From contig NC_059362.1 of assembly GCF_019703515.2 (NCBI RefSeq), forward strand, positions 42,647,826-42,711,825: a DNA stretch of 64,000 nt. Reading direction: 5' to 3'. Below, piece by piece: positions 33,996 to 46,145 of the stretch (positions are counted from its first letter, which is position 1; each line of letters opens with the position of its first letter). The notes under the pieces are model-generated. The model saw nothing but the letters and a program-made list of their open reading frames with translations. It did not search any database and had not been told where the DNA came from. The position numbers and the translations under genes are program-made. Source of the DNA: Myxocyprinus asiaticus (Eukaryota; Chordata; Actinopteri; Cypriniformes; Catostomidae).

Positions 33996-35006
33996 TTACA
34001 ACAGTATTGTTCTTGAAGAATTCGTCTGAAATACTCCTTTGGATAAAATGACTTTGAACGCATGTCTGAACCAGCTATAAAAGAAGGCATACACTATAGG
34101 ATTACAAGTGGAATTATAGTATCCAACCCAAAGAAACAAATCAAACAACAGAGGTGGTACAGAATAGCCAATGAAAGGATCAATAAGATTACAAAGAAAA
34201 AAAGGAATCCAGAAAGACAGAAACACCCCCATGATGATCGCTAAAGTCTTGGTGGCTTTTCCCTCTTTTTTTAATTGACTGTTAGTGCTCTGGATGGCCT
34301 GCACCTGTCTTTGAGCTGTATGTAATATTTTCAAGTAGACAGAGAGCATGACAAAAGTAGGAATATAAAAACAGATAAGTGAGAATACAGCAGCTCCAGA
34401 TTTACTTTGAAATACCATGCAGGATCCATCACAATCAATATTCTCAAAGTAAAAATCCTCAATGCCAAGAATATTAAGCTCCAGGAATATCATGCCAAAC
34501 CCCAAAGTAGTTGAAACAGTCCAGCAAATAATAATCATAACCAGAGTGGTAGTTGATGTCATTTTACTATGATATTGTAAAGGATAACATATGGCATAAT
34601 ATCTCTCTAAAGAAATGATACAGAGATTCAGAATTGAAGCAGTGCACAATGTCACATCCAGACTGCTGTGTATTTTACAGAATAAATCTCCCAGATACCA
34701 GCAAGTCTCAACCGAGCGCAGCATGCTGGGAGGCATCACAACTCCTCCTACAAGCAAGTCGGCCACAGCCAGAGACAGGATGAGGTAGTTGGTTGGTGTG
34801 TGCAGCTGCTTGAAATGAATAACAGTTATAATCACTAACAAGTTTCCTATAAATGTGACAATTGAAGAGACACTCAGAAGAATGTAGAGTAATATTCGAG
34901 TTTCCAAAGGATAGACAAACTTCTGACAAGAGGTGTTACTAAACTCAAAACAAAGAAAAGGCTTTTCCAAGATTCCATTTTGGCTGATGTTGATTTGGGT
35001 TTCCAT
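33996..35006 (-). CDS. Trace amine-associated receptor T3 (D3.32-type olfactory TAAR)
   Basis: A 336-residue paralogue of T1 and T2 with all seven helices. The amine anchor Asp117 (3.32), Cys110, ERY at 134-136 and the TM7 fingerprint NSTCNPIVYAFFYSWFR are present. It differs most from T1 and T2 in ECL2 and the start of TM5 (DGSCMVFQSKSGAAVFS, so Phe rather than Met at 5.42) and in TM6 (VFLSFWIPFF). These are binding-pocket neighbourhoods, suggesting different tuning. The start METQIN is shared by all three paralogues. Expected to be an olfactory amine receptor; the ligand is unknown. Confidence 0.93.
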   Translation of the reverse strand: METQINISQNGILEKPFLCFEFSNTSCQKFVYPLETRILLYILLSVSSIVTFIGNLLVIITVIHFKQLHTPTNYLILSLAVADLLVGGVVMPPSMLRSVETCWYLGDLFCKIHSSLDVTLCTASILNLCIISLERYYAICYPLQYHSKMTSTTTLVMIIICWTVSTTLGFGMIFLELNILGIEDFYFENIDCDGSCMVFQSKSGAAVFSLICFYIPTFVMLSVYLKILHTAQRQVQAIQSTNSQLKKEGKATKTLAIIMGVFLSFWIPFFLCNLIDPFIGYSVPPLLFDLFLWVGYYNSTCNPIVYAFFYSWFRHAFKVILSKGVFQTNSSRTILL

Positions 35007-35450
35007 TAGCAGGATTCAAATTCGTTGCTCTGGAATAAAAGGGAAAAAATAGGTTAACTGTAGACAATTACAAACAAGGTCTTGATCTATGTTATATATT
35101 CCAAATATTACAGTACTCCTACCACTGTAAAAAATAATGACAGCAAAAGTGTTTCTTTTATAGCATTCCTCCATTATTTCAACAAATAAAAAATAACATC
35201 AGTTTAGTCTGTATTCAATAAAAGATAAAACAATAACAAAAACAAAAAAACATAAGATGTATTTTAATGACATAATCAAATAATATCTTATTTATTTTAA
35301 GCTAAAAAATAACATCCAGGTTCTTACCTCTTGTTCCACAAAGTGGCAAAGTCACACTTTGGAGCAGGGAGTCCAGATTTATTGTATAGCAAACTCCCAG
35401 TAGCCTTGCACCACCCTCTTGAAGTCTTTTTACCAGTTAGTCTTTTCTCC
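35007..35450 (-). promoter_or_regulatory. T3 upstream region: acceptor, intron, exon 1 and TATA-like box
   Basis: On the minus strand, a strong acceptor (pyrimidine-rich, ending ATTCCAG at 35030) lies 23 nt before the T3 ATG. A GAG/GTAAG donor ends exon 1 at 35328. A TATA-like ACAATAAATCTGG (about 35386-35376) occupies the position of TATAAA in T1 and T2. The leader is related to T1 (GACTTTGCCACTTTGTGG compared with TTTTGCTTCTTTGTCAAAGG). Organisation is conserved although the sequence is diverged. Confidence 0.6.
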
Positions 35451-35611
35451 TTCATGGACAAAAGTTTATTGGCTGTAACATCTGAGGTTGTTACCCATCC
35501 TACCAACCACCATAGGGAGCCCTCTCCCGAATACTGATCTTCACCCATTTCTTCACTGCTTATTTCCTGTTTACCACATGTATATATAGCCATGCAGTTC
35601 CATTATTCTGT

Positions 35612-35888
35612 GTGAAGTATTGTCAGTTTACACTGCATTACCCCATTTTTTCCCCATTGCCATTTTTTATTGATTCATGTTATGACCATTGCCTGTTTTT
35701 CTGGATTTACTGCTTTTTGGTTAACCCTTTTTTTTGTTTGCCTGGTTGGACTGTCTATTTGGTTTATTGGATTTATCTGCCTGCTTTACGACTACGTCTC
35801 TCTGCCTGCTGTTTTGGTTTGTTTGCTTGTGTCTCTTAATAAACTTCTGCACATGGATCCTAACACTGTCTCCATGGTCAGTTTGTTA
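35612..35888 (+). mobile_element. LTR-like fragment
   Basis: T/G-rich sequence leading to CTTAATAAACTTCTGCACATGG, then CCATGGTCAGTTTGTTACA. This resembles the R-U5 end of fish Gypsy LTRs, with an AATAAA signal and a terminal CA. No partner LTR or coding region is seen, so it is probably a truncated solo LTR. Confidence 0.45.
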
Positions 35889-38679
35889 CATTGGCCTTGT
35901 TTTGTTTTTTTTTAGTGCTCTGCACTTTATTTCTCATAAAAACAATGAGGATCTCATTAGAGCATTAAATAGCATTTGACAGATCAGCAGATACAATTAT
36001 GCTAAATACACTCAAAAACATAGTGATGTACAGAAGCAATTGGCTAAATATACAGTGATTTATGTATATTATGATTACATATTGTTATGACTAAAATGAA
36101 TCTGAATATTTTTTTTGAACGGTTCATTTGGATCGTTTATTCAAATTAACCATTCAAAAAGATTTACAGATTCATTTCAGATTCGACAAAAATGAATTGG
36201 ACCACCCATCCATCCATACCTACTTATCCTATGTAGGGTCGTGGGAAGTTCTGGAGACCATGCTACTTACCTTGGACCAAAGCCAATGAAACACCCTGAA
36301 CAGGTCGCCAGTCCTCGGACCATCCAACACTTCAATTTCGAGAGAGGGCATTTGTTGTGGAGCACATTTAATTATTACCTCAGTTCGCTTTGGCAGCGAA
36401 GCTTCACGTGCAATGTTTAAAAAAAAACCTATGAGGTGTTTTGTCGAGCTAAACGAGCCAGTACTTGTTAAAATTAGCTGAGGTACTGGGAAAGCTGTGA
36501 AACATGCCAGAAACATACTTTACGCAAGCACTTATATGTGCTCACGTGGCTAAAACATTGCATTCCTGCAGTCCAGTTGGACATACTCAAGGCGCGTTGC
36601 TGTGGCGGTAAAAAACCTCATTATTCAACGGGGCGATAGAGTTACCTTCAAAAACCTGCGGACCCTTAGCCATTATGCTGGATGTGTTATTACTCAAGAG
36701 AGTTGCTATTATATTTCTATATTAACTTTAACTTACTTGCTCAGCAATATTGATATATGTTGCACCACCATGACAGTAGCTGACTTGAAAGAGAAAACTG
36801 ATGTTAGAAGCGAACCGTTTACACTAATGTCAGCTACAGCACCCATTGCGGCGATGTTGAGAATGCAACGCATACTCTCTGTGTTATCAAAGTCCCTTTC
36901 CAGGCAAGTCAGACCACAGCGGTCATCTTGGGAAAGTTCCCGATCGGCTATTTTCATACAGGTATAGCTCCTAACTTGAATGGGGAAAGACCGAAATCTC
37001 CAAAACGGTTGGTCATGATTATTATCAAATCACATATTTCAAATCTACAGTAAAATCTGACATAAATAGTCATATAAATAGTGCCTTTTAAGTTGAGAAG
37101 TTCACTTAAAGGAATAGTACACCCAAAAATGAAAATTCTCTCATAATTGACTCATCTTTAAGCCATCCCAGATGTCTGAATTTCCTTCTTCAGCAGAACT
37201 GAAGATTTTTATATGCACATTTCAGCTCTTTAGTGATCTTTAGTGAATTTAGTGATTGACTCTTTAAGGTTGGACATTCTTTTCTACACCCACCATATTG
37301 GACATTCCAATTTCTCCCATTTATTTTAATACAAGTGGTAAGACTTGGGCTAAACAGTATCTGGTGTTATAAATTGTGGTCTCACCAGTGGCGTAGCTTG
37401 GAAAAGGGGTAGGTTTACGATTTCTGAGGCCCGAGCAACCGACCAACCCGGGGACCCATTTCGAACACATTTTTATAAAAAAATTACATAGAATTATTTT
37501 AAATCATCATAATTTTAAATTCATCCTATGAGCCATTATAGCCAAGTACATTCAAAATGTGTAATGAAATAAAAATCTACTTACAGATAATTAATGCATG
37601 TTTTCCAGTTGTTACAAAATGTTACAAAAAGCAATATTTACCTACAGATATTTTTTTTTCTTTTTGAGTGAACAGGGTGTAGAAAACCTACTACTTCACC
37701 CAGTAACATTTCAGTTATTTATTAATATTATAATCCAACAATTATTTGTTGTTGTCCAGTTTGTCATTATAATATGATACAGTAGGTATTATTATTATTA
37801 TTACTTTGAGGATTTGTTGTATACAATAGTAATATATTCCTGTCTTATTTACTTTCACCTGGAGCTTATATTCTGACGCTGCAGTGTATTGTTCACCATG
37901 TTGCAAAAGGCTGTATTGTAAACATCGTAGGCAACATTCATAACAGTATTATAACAGTAACATACAAGGCACGGTGGCCCCTCAGCACACTACAGCAGAA
38001 AAGAGGGAAAAAAACATTGCTGTTTATCAAGCGCTAAAACTTTGCTTGGTGCAGAACAATCTGGAATAATGTTTAACATTGTAACAGTCACCTCTTTGCA
38101 ACCTGAAATTATTCAGAATGTTAAATCTTTGTGACACCTGCACTAAAACAATCTAGGCTTAGCGCAACAAATGAAACGGAACGCAGATGTCTCGACATGC
38201 GTTTTTGAATCCTGAAGTTCTTATTAACTTCATAAGGTGTCTAAAAATGTGCCGGTCCTGCGTGAGACACTGAAGAATCACTGAGACACGGTGCAGCAGT
38301 CAAGGACGTTCATCCAGCGCGTTTACATAGGAAAACAGAGCAAACGCACACAAAAACAAGTTTGGTGTGAACGGCCCCTAACTCATCAGTTTGCGCGTAT
38401 CTGTGAGTGAGAGCACATGGACAAAACAAGTTCTGACGGCCTATATATTTTGTAAATATAAGTAAGAGATTACTTTGCATATTATTGTAATTTTTTAAAT
38501 TTAATCCGTAGTCTAGTCAGTTGAAAAACATTTATCAAAATAAATAATACGATCCAAAGGGACGTAAAATCCCATGAAGCATAGCAAATAATGCAATCAA
38601 ATAAAAACAATGGAAATATATAAAACTACTGATCTTAGGTTGTTGATTATAAGTAAAGAAAGTTTACTGCAAAATATTC
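35889..38679. other. Gene-free stretch with repeat fragments
   Basis: No host gene is supported. A GAACGGTTCATTTGGATCG-like fragment lies at about 36115-36200. A piece of the AATAGTNCACCCAAAAATGAAAATTCT repeat, common in cyprinids, lies at about 37106-37200. The open stretch 36602-36967 has no recognisable domain. Confidence 0.4.
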
Positions 38680-39085
38680 GGTAACAATTTATAATAACAG
38701 TACATGAATAATCATGATTTAATACCTGAATTAATAGTTACTTCTGCATAAATTAAGGATGAGTTAAGGAATGGACAAATCAGGAACTAATGAAGAGCTA
38801 ACATTAACTACAACATGACATATGAATTCATGCATTAATAACGGTCACCTTAATTACATGTTAGTACATGTTTGATAGTTAATGTATTAATTAACATTAG
38901 GAAATAAACTAAATCAAACAGGCTTTATCAGATAGAATGTGAAGTACTTCAACCTTGAATTAAATGTGCATAATTTAAAATGGTCATAATTTTTAAAAAT
39001 TATAACTTTTGATGTATTCAGGTTACAAACATCACAGGATTATTCTGCATAATTTACATGGATCATCCTTATCAAATGTTGAACA

Positions 39086-40701
39086 CAATTGCGGGCCGTG
39101 CTTTTAAAGTCTAGGCCTTCAGTATGATTCATGCCATTATAAAAAAACAGTTTCACAATGAATAAGACACCCTATGCCTTTGGGCATTATACATTATGTC
39201 ACAGCTAACTAGTAATAACAATTGACATTTTAAAAACACGTCCACGCATGAAAGCCAGAACTTGAAACGACACTTAATGCTCAAGCAAGCCTAATTTTAA
39301 CTGCAGCATGACTGTTTTGTGAAATGAACGTCTCCCGAACAGACATTCAAAAATCTTTCATATGAATCTACCAAGGAGGTCTATAATACCTGGAAAACTC
39401 TATCTAATAATATTTGCAATTTAAATGTTGCTTGCAATAAATTTTGTTTCGTCAGGGTACACGGTTATGCTGCATTCCATTCAAGTTGGATGTGGGATAT
39501 TCCAACTTGTATTCCGATATTCCATCCATAAATGCATTCCATTCCCCGATATTCGGAACTACAACACTCCCGTTCGCTTAGCAAGGGTTTGACTCTCATT
39601 AGAGATGTCTCCTAGCAACCCAACTGATAAACAATGCTGCAGCGCTAGTATTTGTGCTTCAGGTGTACGATTATCAAAAGAGATTATATTGTTTTATACA
39701 CCTGTTTCTGCAGGCGTTTGTTAAACAAGCTTTAATATCATGTAATGTGAAAACGAACTCATTTATCGATATTACTTAATAAAGTGAATGTTTATCACTT
39801 TGTATTTCTCCCTGAGTGTCGACATGTTTGTGTGACATCATGCCCCTGCATCTCGGTGAAATCGGAGATGAGATTTTCTGCACGAGCCTACAAGTTGCAA
39901 TTCTGACTTAAAGATGCATTCCATTGCACTTTTCCTAGTAAGAAGTTGTAAAATCTGACATTCCGAGTTGAATGGAACACAGCACTACTTTTCAAAACTT
40001 GATCTGACACTGAATGCTCCAGCAGCCTAATTTACACTTAGAAAACTCCTGATGTTGCTATAACAATACAAAAAGCACTTACCAATTTACTTGAGGTGAA
40101 AATCAGTCCTCCTTTCCTGTTTAATTAATTAAGCAATAACATGGTCATGCAGAACATCTTGTGTTTTTAAATCCATAAGGATCTCTTTCTCAATGGTGAT
40201 GACAGCCAACTCATCAGACAGCTTGATTTTTTGCTCTTGAATTATGTACATCACTTAAAGCGTGATTGCGTCACTCAAGGCCAGCTAGAAGGCCTCGACT
40301 GGGATATATCCTAAAGATCACACCCACCAAGAACAAATAAATCAATCTGATTGGCTGATGAATCTGACAATCTGACTTTAGATGCCTATTCACTTGCACT
40401 GTTGAGGGATTCTGAAGAAATTCTGAAGGCCTGAGGGGGTGGAGCTCAGACTCACGTGCTGCTTCGGGCATGCAATTTGTGAAACAGTTGTCACACTTTG
40501 CTTGTAAGCATCAAGGAATAAATTCTGACTGGGTAAACTTTTCGTTTTTCTCTATTTGTTTGTAGATTAATTAAGAGTGGAAAGTGGAAAATACATAGGC
40601 AAAAAGGTGACTGAGAATGAAAGGATGAAAAATATTTATTTATTTATTTGGAATGTTAGGCCAGCAGAGAAGGCTTTGCTGGCCCTGAAAAATTGCCACT
40701 G
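39086..40701. mobile_element. Non-autonomous hAT-like element, copy 1
   Basis: It is flanked by a perfect 8-bp duplication GTTGAACA (39078-39085 and 40702-40709). Its ends are short inverted repeats (CAATTGC at the left, inverse of CAGTGGCAA at the right). A paralogous copy lies at 49547-51153. A reverse-strand open stretch at 40471-40271 (HPLRPSEF, then SDCQIHQPIRLIYLFLVGVIFRIYPSRGLL) is conserved in the other copy. No hAT catalytic domain is found. Confidence 0.75.
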
Positions 40702-40712
40702 GTTGAACACAT

Positions 40713-41361
40713 TAAATGAATAGTTCTCCCATCTTTTACTCACCCTCATGCCATTCCAGATGTGTATGACTTTTCGTCTGCAGAACACAAATTAAGATTT
40801 TTAGAAGAATATCTCAGCTCTGTAGGCCCATACAATCCATGATGAAAGTGAATGGGGACCACATTTTTGAAGTTCCAAAAAGCACATAAAACAGCATAAA
40901 AATAATCTAACTCAGTTTTCACTGTACATCTTGCCATTGCAGTCTCTAGGCACAATCTTGATTTCAAGCTCAATTACACTTTATAATGCTTGATGCATAC
41001 ACAGAGCTAGATGGTGCAAGGAAGTGTAATCGAATTTGAAATCATGATGGCCAAGGAAATTTATTGTGAAAAAGGAGTTATATTTTGGTCTGATCTAATC
41101 GAAAACCGATTGGACAATTTTAGAAGATATGGATTAAACCACTGAAATCATATGGATTAGCCTACTTTTATGCTGCATTTATGTGCTTTTTGGAGCTTAA
41201 ACATTTTGTTCACCATTTTATGGACCTACAGCGCTGAGATATTCTTATAAAAATCTTTGTTTTTGTTCTGCAGAAGAAAAGAGAGTCATTTGCATCTGGA
41301 ATGGAAAGAGGGTGAGAAAACGATAAGAGAATTTTCAATTTTGGGTGAACTTTTCCTTTAT
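40713..41361. mobile_element. MITE with inverted ends (AATAGTTCNCCC type)
   Basis: The left end AATGAATAGTTCTCCCATCTTTTACTCACCCTC and right end (inverse of GAGAATTTTCAATTTTGGGTGAACTTTTCC) form inverted repeats. The interior holds CATACAATCCATGATGAAAGTGAATGGGG-type sequence common in cyprinid repeats. It encodes nothing. Confidence 0.55.
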
Positions 41362-42519
41362 TGATTGCCACCAATTACTATTATTAAAATAATATTGATC
41401 TCAACCCATTCTGTGTGATTCTCCATTCCTTTCCCTTCATACTCGCCCTTCCACTGTCTGTCCTACCACTCAGTTCACTCGTCATCCATACGCAGGCCAT
41501 GTCTGCATCTCAGCTTTTACCTCATGTCAAACCAAATTATGCTAAATAATATGTGATTTAACTGGGATGAATACTAGTGTAGTACATGTGTAGTTGATAG
41601 TAAGTTTATAATGATGTGCCCCACTAAGTTATTTACTAAGTTATGACATGATGATACATTAACAAGTCATTAGTTGATGATAGTTCATGAGTAGTTAACG
41701 ATGAGTTAATAATTATGTGCCCCACCAAATAAAGTCATGACATGATGATGCATTAACAAGTCATGGATTCATGGCTAGTTAATAATGAGTTTGTAATGAT
41801 ACACATGCACTAAGGTGATACTTACCATTCTAAGCCAGTGAAATAGTTTTTTTTTTTTTTTTAGGATCTGCTTTTAAAAAAATACAAATTCACCAGCATA
41901 TATGACATTAAAAACACAACATTTAAAGGGAAAAACACCTTTAATGTGAAGAAAACAACAATACTGAAAGACAAGTGTCAATTGTCCATCAGTATGCTTT
42001 AAATGAATTAAATCTCTTTTGAAACATATACAGACTCAAAAGAAAATCCAAACATGCATGTTAAGACATACTTTAAAATTATTTATAAGGTGTTTTTTCT
42101 CTCTCAATATCTCCTGATGTCAAATCAGAAATGCTAAAAATGCTAATGTTATCATTTAATACGTTCAATTCAAATAGCAAATGTAATTCAAATACTGCCC
42201 ATAACGTTGTCAAAGTTGATATTATGAAATCTCTGTATTCAATCCTTAATTCAGTCCAACAAAACAACCAATAATTTTAGATTAAAAATGTCAACATTAC
42301 CATAGGTAATAGTGGCAAGCAGCCAGCCATCATCAAGTGAGCGCCAATTATAAGTGCCCCAACAGAAGCAAACTCTCCACATACTGTAGTTCAGGGCAGA
42401 AATGTAGCGAGCTATCTGCACTTGAAATGGATGACGTTCACACAATAAATGATTGAATGTTTACATGCACAAATGTCCATAGAAAAATGAACAAAACAAA
42501 TTACTATTATTAACAACGA

Positions 42520-42625
42520 TCAAATCAAATCAAATCAAATCATATTTATTTATATAGCACATTTAAAAACATCTATGGTTGACCAAAGTGCTGTACAGTG
42601 GCATCACAGGCAAGACAGTATAACT
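42520..42625. repeat. (AAATC)n and short dispersed-repeat tail
   Basis: Five AATCA-type units are followed by TTTATTTATATAGCACATTTAAAAACA and GACCAAAGTGCTGTACAG, a widespread fish repeat end. The class is uncertain. Confidence 0.45.
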
Positions 42626-43336
42626 GAAAAAAAACATAACTAGTTATTAACAATGATGTTGTTGATGAAGATGATGATGTTGATCCAATCACTGATGCAA
42701 AAAACTGATGAAACTCACAAAGTAACCAAGAAAAATATTGTGAAATATATATAACAAAAACAAATATTGATTCAGCAACATAAAGACAACCTTTCCTATT
42801 TCTATGGTCCGGATGACGAGCGAATTGAGTGGTAGGGTGAGTATGAAATAGAAGGGTTGGAGAATAACATAAAACGGGTTGAGATCAAATTATTGTTGAT
42901 CATTATTATTTGTGTTTTTCTACGTTTTTTATGTCCATTTAAAAAATGGCGGAATTATACTGCGTCATTAAATGGCGTTTGTGGGAAAACTGCAGACAGC
43001 TAAAAGTATAAAATATTTTAATTATGACAATATTAAATATGAATGTTTGATTCAAGGTTAAAGTACTTCACATTCTTTCTTATAAAGGCTGTTTGATTTA
43101 GTTTATTCCCTAATGTTAATTAATGCATTAACTAGCAAACATATACTAACATGTAATTAAGGTGGCTATTATTGAAGCATGAATTCATATGAGTCATGTT
43201 GTAGTTAATGTTAGCTCTTCATTAGTTCCTGATTAGTCCATTCCTTGACTCATCATTAATTTATGCAGAAGTAACTATTAATTCAGGTATTCATGATTAT
43301 TCATGTACTGTTATTATAAAGTGTTACCAAAAATTC

Positions 43337-44470
43337 TGATATATACAAATATATATGTAGTTTAAGGGTATAGGGAGACGCGATTTGATTGCGTAATTCA
43401 CATTGTGTCATGGAAGTGGGCAGTTGCTTTAAATAGAGAGCAACAGACTGGTTCCGGTCCAGAAATAAAAATCCCATTAATTTTTTCCAAAGACAAATTG
43501 ATTTTCAACAAAAACGTATAAACCTTTAAAGACAGACCTACCATAAGCTCCAATGTTGTTCATCGATGGTATATGCCTTTGTTGAAGTCATCAGTCAGCA
43601 TTATTTTAACTTTTTTTTTTTTAAATCATGTTTAATTGTGGAATTCCTGGTAAACTACTACATTACCCAAGGTCCAGCAGAGAAAGATCCACAAATCAGT
43701 GAACCGCAGCCAACAAAGGCCGCCAAACAAGTCCAGCAGCAACCAACCACTTCCATGATGCATTGTAAATGAAATCGAGTCAGTCTCCCTACACCCTCAA
43801 ACTACATAATTGCATATATTGGAATATTTTGCAGTAAACTTAAAATATATTGTTTATGTAAGGGATAGCCAACTGCTAGGTGTGCGTTAAACAATGTTAA
43901 TACACGATGTGGAGGCAAAGAAAAAGTGGATAGGCACTGTTGCACTCTATAGTAAGAATTTACATACAAACAGAAAAAGATGTTGTTGTGTACTCTCTGT
44001 GGGGTTTTGAAGCAAGTTTGGAGCAGCAGAAATAGCATATCTCGTCATGTAAACATTTAGCTTTATGCTAAACTAACATGCTGTTTCTCACATTTTTACA
44101 TGAACAGTCATCAGGTATGATTATATTTTGTTTTCTATCAAGAAAATCCACATTAGATAATTTGTTTTCTCAAGTAAGATCTTCAAAATTAGGGCAAAAA
44201 AATTACTTCTTATTATCTTATATCTTATTCTTGATTATTTATTTTTTTATTATTTTCCTGTAACAATATCTAAAAAGAAATCCTCAAAGCAAGATACATT
44301 TATTTTATCCTGTTTTAGGAGCAATATTGCATAAGATATTTTGGCTTTTTTCAGTGAATGTATTATTAATGTGTCTTTTTTTCTTACTGTATGGGCAGAT
44401 TTTTTGTTTACTTGTTATTAACTTGTTTATAGTAAAAACACATCTGTGCTGAAGAAGTAATCCAAAGTAT
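43337..44470. other. Gene-free stretch, nothing recognised
   Basis: Short open frames here show no domain or conserved feature. Confidence 0.4.
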
Positions 44471-44479
44471 TTTGAAAAG

Positions 44480-45355
44480 TAACCCTGAATATTCAGGTTC
44501 AATACAAGTTAAGCTCATTCAACAGCATTTGTGGCATAATATTGACCACAAAAAATTATTTAGACTCATCCAGTTCTTGGAGGGGTTAAAGGCAGAAATG
44601 TGAAGCTTATAATTTTATAAAAGCACTTACATAAATTCATCTGTTAAAACTAATTTATTGTTTGAGCTGTAAAGCTGTTTAAATTGTAATTTTTATAGTC
44701 ATTTTAGGGTTTTAGGGTTTGTTGACATTATATCATCATGGCAACGTAGTTGTAAAACTGGCTATAACTTTACACAGAAAAGGTTAGTCAATTATTTTAT
44801 CCCACCAAAATCATGTTAACATACATATTTGTTTACATTTTGTGGCTATACTTTTGAAACAGTGAGTATTTTAACGTTTATTGATTGGCCCCATTCACTT
44901 CCGTTGTAAGTGCCTCACTAGAACCCAGATTTTGTATTTTATTTTTAAAGAAAAGGAGGGGCAAGTTTCTGTGATAATCAGTAGCCACAAATATTGTCGA
45001 CTGAGCTTAAAGGCCAAAGTATACTTCATGTGTCCGCTTTGTGGTTCGCTCCATGCATGGTATGTGTGATGCAAATTTTGTCAACAGCACAGCAATGCGG
45101 CTTGACCACGCACCACCCCAATTTTTCTTGATCAGCGGATGCGGTCCTCGTCTGTGCGTAAAAGAGTGTACTAAAAGAGTGTCACATAGCAGTTGTAGTG
45201 GGCATGCGTTGAACGCGTTCCTATTCCTTCATGGTCAGAAAAATATACTCAGAAAGGCAACGCAGGTGGCCGGGCGCGATTCCATCAGGAACACGCAAAA
45301 ATGATGTATACTTGGGCCTTAAATTGTGATGAACCCAGAATATTCCTTTGTACAT
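44480..45355. mobile_element. Long-inverted-repeat MITE, copy A (with nested insertion)
   Basis: It closely matches 60655-61300 (CAACAGCATTTGTGNCATAAT..., then GGTTTGTTGACATTA..., then GGCCCCATTCACTTCCNTTGTAAGTG). Its arms (AATATTCAGGTTCAATACAAGTTAAGCTC and the inverse at the right) form inverted repeats. A smaller MITE (45009-45322) is inserted near its right arm. Confidence 0.65.
45009..45322. mobile_element. Nested MITE with TTAA flanks
   Basis: Left end AAGGCCAAAGTATACTTC and right end GTATACTTGGGCCTT are inverted repeats, each adjoining TTAA. The related copy at about 61264 has GAGCTTAACTTG with no insertion, which is the empty site. TTAA target use suggests a piggyBac-like or similar source. 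A diverged relative lies at about 1424-1500. Confidence 0.65.
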
Positions 45356-46145
45356 GACCTAAATGTACATTTGTCTTAATGTTAAAAGGACTTCAATTAT
45401 TTTTATAAATACTATTTTTAAAAATGGAAAAGACAATCATTTGATGGTAAAATCATTGTGGAAATAGAGGCACAGGCCTTTTCCTTGGAACGAAAGGAAT
45501 GGTTGTTGATTGGTCTTTGGAACTGTGTGTTTGGAGAATATATTTTAAGTGGTCTGTTCGGGGTTACTGGTAATCAGTATTAATGAGTTTTGTTTGAAAT
45601 TTACATTATATAAATGCTAATTAAAACTTAAGTTAACAATGATCATCTGAAATATTATCAAAAACCAAAATCTTAAACGTTCTTTAAGCCATCCCAGTTA
45701 AACAATGTCATAATACATGTCAGTTTCTGTCTCTAGAGAAATCTTGTTATGGAAATTACAACTAATATTCTCAGCAGATGTGCTGCCGTATATGAACACA
45801 TTCACACCTTTCCTCATTAAACTGAAAAGGACTCACACCTTTTACTGATTGATCCCTATACAGTCATTAAGAGTATATGTGGCGTTTCATCATTGTCAAC
45901 AAACAACTGATGACGTGTGGTTTAGAAAAGTTTATTTACAGTGTAATATTGTGAATATTTTCAAGGTCAAGCACCAGTCTAAACCTTTACCCTTACTTTG
46001 ATAAAAAAAATATGTTAAACAAAATGAATATAATATAGAGTGTTTAATGTTTAGTGTTTTTTTATTTAAAAAGCAGGGTAAAAATGGTCCCACGACATCC
46101 CTTATGGTTAAGGCTCAGCATATGCAGTTAAATTCTTAAAACATT
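45323..46145. other. Upstream flank of the first TAAR13 unit
   Basis: No gene is seen. From about 45,650 the sequence is paralogous to 49,500-49,546 and 51,154-51,590, forming the left part of the tandem duplication. The words CATCCCAGNTAAACAATGTC and CACACCTTTCCTCATTAAACTG are shared. Confidence 0.6.

Larger units (their letters stand above)
38680..43328. mobile_element. 4.65-kb DNA element with ~280-bp terminal inverted repeats
   Basis: The left arm (38680-about 38964, starting GGTAACAATTTATAATAACAG) is the diverged reverse complement of the right arm (about 43050-43328, ending CTGTTATTATAAAGTGTTACC). The flanking octamers AAATATTC (38672-38679) and AAAAATTC (43329-43336) match at 7 of 8, consistent with an 8-bp target-site duplication. 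No transposase is readable inside. Internal DNA includes an hAT-like insertion (39086-40701), a MITE (40713-41361) and two diverged ~95-bp repeats (about 41612-41800). Confidence 0.65.

Noticed and set aside
36602..36967. 121-residue open frame between T3 and the 4.65-kb element
   Set aside because: No motif, no conserved neighbours and no second copy; length is compatible with chance.
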